Under the pieces are notes generated by a model that was not told the DNA's origin, did not search any database, and saw only the letters and a program-made list of their open reading frames with translations. This document shows, one piece after another, positions 1-9,356 of a stretch of DNA of 64,000 bases. The translations under genes were made by a program, and so were the position numbers. Origin of the DNA: Trichoplusia ni (lineage: Eukaryota; Arthropoda; Insecta; Lepidoptera; Noctuidae); contig NC_039483.1 in NCBI RefSeq assembly GCF_003590095.1, positions 5,890,001 to 5,954,000 on the forward strand, given 5' to 3'. Within the stretch, counting starts at the first letter, position 1, and each line of letters opens with the position of its first letter.

Positions 1-56
1 TATTCTTATACACTAAGTAACCTATTAAAATACGTACTTACATTTTCATTCAACAG

Positions 57-360
57 AAAGCCCTCTAAAAGACCTAGAAAGCGAAATGATAGACAAAGTA
101 GACGTATTAGTCGAGAAGGGTTACGGGGACACAGTATGGCGAGTCCGTTTCGTATCTCTATGCGGGGCATTGTGCGGGGCGGCGGGCGGCGGTCTACGTA
201 CCGCCGCCGCCGCGCTAGTGGCCGCGGCCGCGAGGCAGTTGGACGCCTTGCTTCAGTACCGCGCCGCCGCGCAGAAGTCCGCCACACCGCATAGAATGCA
301 TCTTACTACATGCGTATTACATTTCTATCAGCAGATTGAGAGGCCGCATATGTATATACG
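57..360 (+). CDS. mbc: mbc exon with Ala/Gly-rich DHR2 segment
   Basis: First exon in the window, preceded by acceptor TTCAACAG. It enters in phase with two bases of a split codon and reads SPLKDLESEMIDKVD, the conserved DOCK lead-in to DHR2, then ends GTATATACG before GTGAGT. About residues 35-70 are a run of Ala and Gly with few other residues, encoded by strikingly GC-rich DNA (170-285) unlike its surroundings. It then returns to conserved sequence (RMHLTTCVLHFYQQIERPHMYIR). The opposite-strand frame is also open here because of base composition alone. Confidence 0.9.
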
Positions 361-3300
361 GTGAGTTTGTTTGTTGGTCTTTGGTAATAATAGTTAAGGA
401 AAAAGGACAGAGTTTTCATTATTAGGATTTTTTAAATCTTGAATTAGACATAAACGTTTCAATGACGATGATGAATGTGGCAACTCAGATCATTAGGCCG
501 AGAACTGCCCATTAACACCAAACGTACATCACAATCTTCCGAATATAATCAAAATATACAACGTTTATCAGAATATGCTCAAGACCTTTCAGGGGGTCAC
601 TATACTCATCAATTTAAAAAAAAAATATCATTGGAATATCATAAGCTCTAAACATATCTGGGCACACGACTTGATAAAATGAACAAAAAATGTGTATTGT
701 CCCATAATAAAAGTATTCGTAATGATGAGTAATAACAGCTTTTAAGTTTTTATGTATTTTCCACAGTTACGTCCACAAACTAGCTAAAATGCATCACGCG
801 GCCCAACAGTGGGCTGAAGCCGGTCTTTCCCTACTTTTACACGCGAAGCTGTTAGCTTGGAGTCACGATCCTTTACCGCCACGACTTAGACATCCCACCG
901 TTGAACATGATAACCATACTACACATCGAGAACTAAAGGTAAGGTTACTTAAGTTTTCAAATTACCAATTAAATTGGAAAAGCTATTAAGCAAAATATTT
1001 GGAGGCATCTCTTACTCCATAGATAGTAATAAGATTTGTTATTCATCTTAACGACTTTAGTGTAAATTAAAAAAATGAATTAAATTTAACACTATAGAAG
1101 CTATGTTCTAATTAATTAATTTTCTTTTCGTATCATTCTATCTCATAGAATCTCATAGAATGATACCACGACAGGTTGTTTAAGTAGCAGAATAAATAAA
1201 TGATTAAAATATTACAGGAATACCTATACCTCGAAATAGCCCACCTGTTAAACCGTGGTCGACAATGGGAGCTAGCCGTCGAGATAATAAAACAACTAGT
1301 CCAACAATACGAAGAGGAGGCTCTTGGTTACGGCCCTCTAGCTGAACTGCACAGTCAGTTAGCGAGCCTGTACGACGCCATGCTACGGACCCCGCGCTCA
1401 CCGCCTTGCTACTTCAGAGTCGTGTATCATGGAAAAGGGTTCCCCGAGCTGTTAAGGACGCCTTATGTAAGTAACTATAATAATAAAAGCTCATGAGGTT
1501 GTAGAACTGTGGGAGGTGGACTCGGAAGTCATTGTCCCGATAGTCGTGAGAGCCAATGGCTCAATAGCCAAAAGCCTCGACCAACATGTTAGGAGGCTCT
1601 CGTTGGGCATCTGGGTCTAGGGATTGATTCAGAAAGCGGAACTTCTCGACACGGCACGTATCGTGAGGAGTTTCCTCTCTCTGGACCCTAACCATCGGTA
1701 GCTTGGGCCCTGTCCCCGTTGCCGGTTGGAGACAATTTTTGACATTTTTAAGTGTATATTATTTTTGTCTCTCTCTACAGGGCTACATATACCGTGGCAA
1801 CGAGTATGAGCAGTTACAAGACTTCAATGATCGTCTTCTAGACGAATGGCCCGAGGCTGAGATACTGCCGAAGTTGGGTCCACCGGGACCTGAAATCACG
1901 GAGTCTAATGGACAATGTATCCTTTTATAATTATTCCATTGTGTGTTAATGTGAATTACACACATTTTGTTACAATTCATTCCACACTTAAATATAATAA
2001 AAGTTCAAATAATAATGGGACAGCTATTTCGCGACAAAGAATATCAATATCGGTTCATCCAGTCTGAAGTTCTGCGGTTACAAACATAAAAAAATACAGA
2101 CTTATACTTTAGACTTATTGAAAATGTCCTCCATTTTTAAATCGGTTGAAAATATATTGCGTACTTTTACCTATCTAATGAATTTATGCATTTGAATCTT
2201 TTAATATCCTGAACAAAACACAGATTTACAAGTGAACGCGGTCGAACCGGTGATGGGAGACAAACTGAAGCGTCTCTCGGGCAAGCCCATCGCTGAACAA
2301 ATACTACAGTATTACAAACATAATAACGTCGACAAGTTTGAGTTCTCAAGACCTTTCTATAGAGCAGGTAAGATGGTGGAATTATAACAATAAAAACCCC
2401 TTTCAACATGGAGAAAGATTAGACATTAATCACTGCGCAACCTGAACATCATCATATTTTGGAGTCAGCTAGACTCCAATATATAATATACAGATTGAAT
2501 CATGGTATTTCTTTGGTCATTTGTTAGTGTTGCCTTGATATTTGGATTTAGAAGTAGCTTTGAAAAATATACGTCAGAATTTGTCTGCTTTTTGTATAGA
2601 AGTCTGCAGAAAGTAATTTAATCCTTTTGTAGCGGGGATTTCAGACCTAGACTCAGGACAACCATTCGTAGACACTCGTCTAACCGTGCAGTCAATCTGT
2701 GAATAAATAAGACTTGTAAACAAATATCTGGTGAACTAATTAATTTACTTCTAACTTCCATGTATTTTTCGTTAACAGAAGAACCAGTCGACGGCTCTAC
2801 AGATGATTTATCCAATCAAAACGAGTTCGCAACTCGATGGTTAGAGAAAACTGAACTTCAGATCAGTGAAAAGTTACCAGGTAAATAAAACCTACATCTT
2901 GTTATCATCTCAGGAATAGACAATGCCACATAGCATTGACATAGTCACGATAGAAGTTCTAAATGTACTGGAATGATTATTTCTTGACAACTGACACGAC
3001 TATGTGAGCGTGTGTGAGAGACATTTGCCCTATCACTACTAGGGCAAATGTAACTTCTCTAGGAGTCCAAACGACAATATGGACGACTATTTCTTCACTA
3101 CGGACTAAGATAAGCTCATGAAACCTAAACCATTTCATTTCAAATGAACATTATACATTAATTATTTACTTCCAGGCATTCTCCGCTGGTTCGAAGTGAC
3201 GTCACAGCGTACGTACGAAGTTTCCCCCATAGAGGCCGCTGTACAAGCGCTGCGAGATACCAATAGACTCCTTAAATCGCTCATCATAGAGGCGAGATCC

Positions 3301-6300
3301 CCGGAAACGCCGCTACATAGGCTCACTATGAGGCTTAGCGGTACGTTGTTGTAGTCTGTTTCTATATATCAAGATTTTACTTTTGCCTTTGAAGTATAAA
3401 TGAAACCAAAAAAAAAGAACAGTGTGGCAAAGAAGTGACCTGTGGAACTTAATCTTTATTACGTATAAACATAGATACACACCTTATTCATTTTCATTTT
3501 TTGAAAAATTCACGATAAAGTGGCTTTTATTTTTATTTAAGCAAAATATTATTATTTTTTTTTTAACATTGGGGGTTACACATTGTTTTAGTTGGAAAAT
3601 TTTGAGAGATTGGTAGTCTCTCCATCCGTATGTTTGTGATTTATTCTAGTTAAAAAAAAACATATTGAAACAACAACAACAAGCACCAACTTTACACAAA
3701 TTACGAAAATTAAACTAAAATTTTAACTATGAGGAAATAAATAAACCAGCATTGTACTAATTTTCCATGGTTTGTATCTCTTCATTGTGTAATACCAAAT
3801 TTTCTTCTTTTACCCAGGCATCCTAGACCCGGCCGTCCAAGGCGGTATAGTGAACTACGAGCGTGCTTTCCTCACACCATCTTACGAACACAGACACCCA
3901 GATCACGCCCCTCTGTTAGCAGAGCTCAAAGATCTAATAGCCGATCAGATGCCGCTGTTGAAGTTTGGTAAGTTATTCTATGCGTTTTATATATTTGTCT
4001 AGACTTTGACTTCTTATAGTAAGTAGTATATAGCGTCGACTCAAATGATATTTGCGTTAATTATTATTTGATTGTTTGTTACGTACCCCTGTGCGAAGAT
4101 TTGACTTTCGTCCAATTAATAAAAAAGAGTGGTTCTAGACTAAAATTGTCTGTCTTTGTCGATTGCGTTAGAAAAAGCAGGTTAATAAAATTTTGGTGAA
4201 TAAGTCAATAGAATAAAATCTAGTTGAGCCAAGTTAGTTTGTGTATTCTCTTGTGGCCCCGACTACAGGTAATGAAGCAGAATTCTTCGTTGTTTGCATA
4301 CTGAGACGAAAGTTACGACTCTATCCTAAAAGTAATTATACTTACTTGCTCCGTTAGCTCAGTGACCCAAATTGTGTCTGTACTTCTGATACGAGAGAGC
4401 ACTTCTTTACCCGATCCTTCGCCACTTATATCTCGTCAAATTCCATTTTAACAATAAAAGCTTTAAATTTGGTTGTAATAATAAGTTATGTCTACAGGTC
4501 TAGACGTACACGGGCAGCGAGCGCCTGCCGAGCTGGAAGAGCTACACGCGCATCTACTGAAGTGCTTCCGCAGGATGCAGCAACACGTGCATCAGAGATA
4601 TGGACGGAAGGTACGTACTTGGATGTTTACAGTGGTAAACTTTTCCCACGTATCAATGTATAAGGGCTACGTGATGTTTAGAGTACATGTTATATGAAAA
4701 AGTAGACAATAAAAACACAATTTAATAGAGGTTATATTAAATTGTGTTTCTATTGTCTACTTTTTCAATAAATACCCGTAAATAAACCTGTATTTACGGG
4801 TATTTATTAAAATAACCTGATTAAAGCCAGTGGCGGCATTAGCTCATTATTAAGGACTCTGATTGGGTCCAAAATCATTGGTCTATCCCGATAAATACGT
4901 GTTAGTGAACCATTGTTATAAATAAATAGTTTAGAATCCGCCTCACAAAAGTTAGTATAATAAAATAGAAACACAATTGTCGTACGCATACGTAGTTTAA
5001 ATATACTCCTAGTTTTAAATTGAATATCACTCACAACTCAATATTTGTAAGGTAGCTTCATTTTATATGTTATTGATAAACATCTCAGTGGACGTTAATT
5101 AAAAAGATATCGGGTCAATCAATCTATACGATATCAATAAACTGTCTTAATGTGCTTAAGTTTACCAGAAGTCACGCCAAAACAAACGGTCCTCCTTCTT
5201 AAACTTCATATAATATTCTTACCAATATTGTTTTATTATCAGAACTGTGACATAGAAGTGGAATCACCCGAGGTGCAGCTTCGCATGCCGTTCCGCGACA
5301 GCTTACAGACGGAGTCCAGCAACACGTGCAATAACAGGATATCAGATATATCCACTAACACCGAGTAAGTTAATAAACATCATCGTCACACCGTCATCGT
5401 CGTCTTGAATAGCCCACTGCTGAACATAGGCGTCACTTTGTTTGTGCCATTTTCCTCTACCACTTATCTTCTGACACTGGCTTGAGACTTGTGTACTGAT
5501 ACTTGGGCCCGTTCAGTTATAAATTTACTTCATCTACAAAAAAAGCTGTACAAGGGTTCTGCTTTATTCAAAACTTATAAAAAACCAGCGGTCCTACGAT
5601 AGATGAAGTGGTTAATGTTCGCTGTCAATAATGTATGTCTTAATCATTCTATTAATAGTTAATAGTAGGCTAATAGTAGGTAGTTTCAATACCAATTTGC
5701 CTTTTGTTTCAGAACTTCGTCGAAAACCAGATTCTTTAGTTTCAATGCTGCGATAAATCCTCTTGCAAGGTAATATTCAGTCAGTTACAGCATATACAAC
5801 TAAAGTAAGACTATCTTCTATATATATGCAACCTTATAATTTCAGTAGGAACAGCAGTACCGGTGTGGTTGGACGCTTCGCTACACTGCAGAGTTCCCCT
5901 GGTCGACGGAATAAGAGGAATAGGAAGGTAATAGAGAATTTAAGAAATTGTAGAAACTACGAAGTTAAAATGGCTGGTGAACGCGTTAGACTCAGGCTAG
6001 GTTTAATATCTTTGATGACTTTTAAATATCTATGAGTATTGTTGCTGAATGAGTAAGAACAGAACGCAGGTTAAGCCACGTAGTACAGCCAGCTAAAATG
6101 AAGAAAATACAGTTTTGTAAATTTTTATTTTCATCGAATGTAATATGATAAACACCTAAAACTTGAAAATGTTGTTAAAAAGTTACAAATATCAATCATT
6201 TTCATCTGATAGTTATACGATATTGTTCATTATTATTATTATCTATTCCACTGTGTCTGCTCTGCTTTACAAAGGCCTCACTAAAATCCTTCCACGACGC

Positions 6301-9300
6301 CCTATCCTGTATTTGTTCATACAATGATAGTAAAATAACTCTAATTACCCATCCAGAGCGAAGTCGGCACCCAAGCAAGCGGCAGCCAATGGTACACACA
6401 ACCAACACCCAACGGCTCCGTCAACAGCAACAGCGTCAGCAACAGCCCGAGCACGAACAACAACCCACCAATCAACAACAACAGCGTAACCAGCATCAAC
6501 AGTATCAGCCAATCAGAGACCAGCTCGCCGCTAAGAGAACTGCGCCAAGAGGTGAGACAAGTACTTAAGGTCAGTCGATATATCAATATGTCTGTTTGAA
6601 TGTGGTAACTCAACGTGCTTTATGTAAGTTAACTATACTATGATTAATATTTCACTTGTCTTGGTTTTTTTAACGTCATCTGATTAGTCTTTAACGTGTT
6701 TGGATAGTTCGGTTGTATTTGAATTTACTGTTTTGTGCATGGAAATGTACTGGAAATGTTTGAGGAGAGACAAAAAATAAAAATGTCTAGTCGTTTGAAA
6801 AGAAAGATTGGTAGTGCAATTGTTTTTTAGAATAGTCTTGTTGGCAGACCTCAATAAAGGCTAGATAGATAAATAAAAATAGACTTATGATAATAGTAAA
6901 CCACGACGAATCGCAGGTTTGATCTTTTTGTATCAGTATCTTTGATATCAATAACTTGAACAATCTGATACTCCCTCCATGCAAGAATTTAAATTACCTA
7001 CCTACATAAAAAAATAACCAAGTCTTGTTCAGAATACCTATTCTACATGTTTTTCAATTGTACATTTCCATGTATAGACAGAAGCGGTTTTTGAAATATA
7101 GCTGAGACTTGTTTCAACACGTTTTATGTTAACTTCTTTTCGGTGTTTCTCGTTATGTCGTTTCACTGAACTTTTTGCTCCAATAGTTTTCAAATACACC
7201 GTTTTTCGACTTCTAGGGAAACAGATCCATAAACAATTTTAATATCAACATTTACTAAATTAGCTAACTGGCCTTGCTTTGCTTTCTCACAAATTTAATG
7301 CAATTTATCTCAATGTAGTTAAAATCTCGATCGCAACTCAAGTCATCCATTTTTCACATCTAAATTATAATAAACGGATATTTTTATTTTCATGCATTAT
7401 CATTGTACTAATTTGAAATTGTCTCACTGAAGTGAAAAGCCTCTCATACATAGGCTAAAATATCTTCACAAAAGTAAGTAATTTCTCAACAGTGCAGTGC
7501 TTTAAAATATTTTAAAAGTGCAGCCCTGCATGATTAAATTCGTGAATATTATTAAGGTGAGTTTTCGAGTGTGTGTGTATGTTTGTTACTTCTTTATGCT
7601 AAAATTGAAAGTGGAGCAAGCGAACACCCTGAAATAACACTAGAGATTTCCAGTTGTAACCAGTAATAGTAAAGTAACAGCAATTTACAGTGATAATAAT
7701 GTCTTTCTTTCTATTTTGAACTAGTGTGATGTTTTTGCGATAAATCTAATAATCATTTTACAACAATGATAGGGTTGATGACTGCGTATGAATAGAAAAA
7801 AAATATTGAGTCCTTCATGCAGGAAAATAAATGAAACCCGTAGATATTTTGAAAAAATGGTAAAAGTTCAGATCCGTTGCTTTTGACGTTATGGCTTAGC
7901 TAAAATTAAGGTTACGCAAAACTGCCACGGCAGAAAAATAAAAATCTTGTACAGAATTCATATTGAGACGGACATAAAAGCGGTTAAATTCTAGTCGGAC
8001 TCGCGACACTGAGAGTTCCGACCAAAAGGCTAAATAATTAAAAAAAAAAATCTCCATCTCAATTTTATGACCGTACCACAGCTTTGGTTAACTTCTCTCT
8101 GATTTTGAATGGTAAATGCATATTCCAACAGAATTAGGTAATTTGTGAAAATCATAAATAACAACCGCCTAACTATCAATGTTCTAAAAATTCAACCTGG
8201 TGATCGACAAAACGGACAGATAGCGAAACCTTAGTACTAGCTTCCTTTAGAGCATCAAAATCTGAAAATGACGTCATCACCCCTATTGTATTGACTATCG
8301 CTTGACCCCAGTTGTCCTAAAGTTATCACTAATAAATAAAGCCATGGTTTTACATAATTAATCCGCTTGTCCCAGCTGGTGACTGAGCGCCCCCTCCGCG
8401 CCGACGTTGAGCGCGAGCGTCGCCTCTCGCAACGAACTAGCTTGATCAACTCTTCCGCACCACCCTCGAATAGAGACTCTATGGGTGAGTGTTTAAGACT
8501 TATTTTTGTGTGTGCTTACGGCTGATACTAACCTAAAGGTCGACCGATATCTTAAAGTAAAACTGTTTGTAGATGCGTTACGCTTATGGCGTACATAACG
8601 ATGTCTTACTTTATGAGTTTTTGTAAGATCCCAATCTGTTTTGAAAGTTGCATTACTCCAACGCTAACGCTAATTGATTTGTTCAATTATATGAAATTTA
8701 ATTGAACAGTCAAAATTTGGTCTCTTGTCGACATCCCATTAGAGCCGATACCTACCGGCGCTAATTTCCGTATCAGATGTAGAGCTTGTGATTTTCAGTA
8801 GTTTGTTGGGTAGTAATACTTTTAACACCAGTTTTAATTCTTATGTTAATATCAGCCGTAAATAACTCCCAATAGACGGGTTATTTGTGTTTAGTTTTAA
8901 CTATTTTAAAAGTCTGTTTAACAATAGTTTGGCCACGTATTTGTATTTAATTGGGATAACTAGTGATTTACCGCTTCATTATATAAATCCCCTATTTTTT
9001 CAATGGTTTTATGTTCATTAAGACATTTAACACTTAATTTACTTGTAAATCCCAAACACAAAATTACAACAATATATAAAAAATGAATCCGTCACCTAAC
9101 ACAAATTTCACAACCAGGTACAACAGATTCTAACCAAGAGGAAGAAGAGCCACCACCACTACCAAAGAAATACAACCACCGAAGCATGGACCTCGAGAGC
9201 GACAGCAACAACAACGGGGACTCGAACCCGCTCCCCGCCAGGCACAACTACGACACCGTGTGGGCGCCGCGAGGCTCCTTCCTGTACAACTCTATAGCGA

Positions 9301-9356
9301 ACAGGAGAAACGACAAGGCTCCTACACCGCCGCCGAAAAAGAGGAATGCCCAGTAA
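57..9356 (+). CDS. mbc: DOCK1/2/5-type Rac GEF, myoblast city orthologue (3' part, 15 exons)
   Basis: Exons: 57-360, 767-938, 1218-1466, 1781-1916, 2224-2367, 2779-2880, 3176-3340, 3818-3967, 4498-4610, 5243-5364, 5713-5769, 5846-5927, 6357-6551, 8376-8484, 9118-9356 (TAA 9354-9356). All junctions are GT/AG and phases agree throughout, giving 778 residues. The reading is the C-terminal DHR2 catalytic domain of a DOCK protein: HMYIRYVHKLAKMH, SLLLHAKLLAWS, PPGPEITESNGQYLQ, PGILRWFEV and GILDPAVQGG match the DOCK1 pattern better than DOCK3/4. Family knowledge: DHR2 exchanges GDP for GTP on Rac, with ELMO bound at the N-terminal SH3 region, driving membrane protrusion, cell migration and myoblast fusion at the cell cortex. 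The V in DPAVQGG (residue ~430 of this part) probably corresponds to the nucleotide-sensor valine. The tail has Crk-type PPPLPKK. The N-terminal half (SH3, DHR1) lies upstream of the window; the acceptor ending at 56 shows the gene continues there. Confidence 0.93.
361..1217 (+). other. mbc introns 361-766 and 939-1217
   Basis: Ordinary AT-rich introns with GTGAGT and GTAAGG donors and TTTTCCACAG / ATATTACAG acceptors. At 1134-1161 there is a short direct repeat of TCTCATAGAAT. I see no coding content or transposon in them. Confidence 0.75.
1495..1701 (+). pseudogene. Non-LTR retrotransposon ORF2 C-terminal fragment in mbc intron
   Basis: Within the intron 1467-1780, one frame reads EVVELWEVDSEVIVPIVV, then IAKSLDQHVRRLSLGI, one TAG stop at about 1612-1620, then QKAELLDTARIVRSFLSLDP up to a stop at 1699-1701. 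This is the form of the extreme C-terminus of a LINE reverse-transcriptase polyprotein seen repeatedly in lepidopteran genomes (VPVVVGANGxIAKSLDQHLxRLxLG, LLDTARIVRRFLS). It is a 5'-truncated, in-frame-stopped relic in the same orientation as mbc. The base composition is richer in GC than the intron. It has no function by itself. Confidence 0.65.
3021..3051. repeat. Perfect 12-bp inverted repeat in mbc intron
   Basis: ACATTTGCCCTA (3021-3032), a 7-base loop, then TAGGGCAAATGT (3040-3051). A simple hairpin in the intron 2881-3175; probably part of an old repeat, as the surrounding sequence (GTGTGTGAGAGACATTTG, CTAGGAGTCC) has the flavour of a dispersed element. Confidence 0.7.
3176..3967 (+). 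CDS. mbc: mbc DHR2 core exons (RWFEV and DPAVxGG)
   Basis: Two exons, 3176-3340 and 3818-3967, both entered with one base of a split Gly codon. The first gives GILRWFEVTSQRTYEVSPIE, the conserved DOCK segment before the alpha-helical lobe C. The second starts GILDPAVQGGIVNYERAF, the most conserved catalytic stretch of DHR2, which touches the Rac switch regions and carries the nucleotide sensor in solved DOCK structures (family knowledge). Nothing in either exon looks damaged: no stop or frameshift, and the conserved residues are kept. The encoded enzyme should be catalytically competent (inference). Confidence 0.9.
3341..3817 (+). other. mbc intron 3341-3817
   Basis: AT-rich intron with homopolymer runs (A9 near 3408-3416, T-rich 3520-3565) and a pyrimidine-rich acceptor TTCTTCTTTTACCCAG. 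No repeat family or coding signal is recognised. Confidence 0.7.
4695..4767. repeat. Long hairpin: 32-bp stem, one mismatch
   Basis: The left arm 4695-4726 (TGAAAAAGTAGACAATAAAA...) and right arm 4736-4767 are reverse complements with a single mismatch (A opposite C), separated by the 9-base loop AGAGGTTAT. It lies in the mbc intron 4611-5242. In RNA it would form a nearly perfect 32-bp duplex. This is longer and more perfect than a usual pre-miRNA, so a recent palindromic (fold-back) mutation or a mobile fold-back element is more likely. Confidence 0.9.
4767..4808. repeat. Second, perfect 18-bp hairpin abutting the first
   Basis: AATAAATACCCGTAAATA (4767-4784), loop AACCTG (4785-4790), then the perfect complement 4791-4808. 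It shares base 4767 with the preceding 73-base hairpin, so two independent palindromes stand end to end. Sequence directly downstream (4828-4912) belongs to a dispersed repeat. Confidence 0.9.
4828..4912 (+). repeat. Dispersed repeat (GACTCYGRTTGGGTCC type), copy 1
   Basis: Contains TTAAGGACTCTGATTGGGTCC and CTATCCCGATAAATACGTGTTAGTGAACC. The same succession of blocks occurs at 16345-16445 in the same orientation, so this is a repeat family. I cannot assign it to a transposon class from these two copies. Confidence 0.7.
5390..5480 (+). repeat. Lepidopteran CCCACTGCTGAACATAGG repeat fragment
   Basis: TAGCCCACTGCTGAACATAG followed by a short C/T-rich stretch is the hallmark of a very common lepidopteran interspersed repeat. 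Related fragments are at 6235-6330 (AAGGCCTCACTAAAATCCTTCCACG, directly before the next exon) and 17430-17570. Confidence 0.5.
6357..6551 (+). CDS. mbc: mbc Ser/Asn-rich disordered tail exon
   Basis: The exon starts after ATCCAG with SEVGTQASGSQW and becomes a long Asn/Ser run built from repeated AAC and AGC codons, ending SPLRELRQE. It keeps phase 0 at both ends. Two donors are possible: GAG|GTGAGA after 6551 and AAG|GTCAGT after 6569. The second would add six residues (VRQVLK) in frame. Low complexity of this kind is typical of the fast-evolving linker between DHR2 and the SH3-ligand tail of insect DOCK1 proteins, so the function is probably as a flexible spacer. The exact 3' end is uncertain. 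Confidence 0.7.
6552..8375 (+). other. Large mbc intron (1.8 kb)
   Basis: Bounded by GTGAGA and CCCAG. AT-rich, no open frame longer than background and no repeat that I can name. The segments 7080-7450 and 7800-8080 are unremarkable. The last 40 bases form a weak polypyrimidine tract. Confidence 0.7.
8376..9356 (+). CDS. mbc: mbc terminal exons with Crk-SH3 ligand motifs
   Basis: Exons 8376-8484 and 9118-9356. The first gives LVTERPLRADVERERRLSQR, a basic/acidic segment. The second begins GTTDSNQEEEE, then PPPLPKKY, and finishes KAPTPPPKKRNAQ before TAA at 9354. PPPLPKK fits the Crk N-terminal SH3 consensus PxLPxK; the last motif is a weaker PxxPxK/R ligand. DOCK180 and Mbc bind Crk through such C-terminal motifs (family knowledge). 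The intervening segment contains NPLPARHNYDTVW, with a Tyr that could be phosphorylated (inference). The split Gly codon joins the exons exactly. Confidence 0.88.
8485..9117 (+). other. Last mbc intron
   Basis: A 633-base AT-rich intron from GGTGAGTG to CACAACCAG with a split Gly codon across it. No repeat or coding signal is seen. Confidence 0.7.

Noticed and set aside
6..287. 93-codon minus-strand ORF opposite the first mbc exon
   Set aside because: Arg/Pro-rich translation is the antisense of a GC-rich Ala/Gly coding stretch; the plus strand has the conserved DOCK sequence.
4695..4767. microRNA precursor
   Set aside because: Stem is too perfect and AT-rich, with no visible mature-arm asymmetry; kept as a hairpin feature instead.
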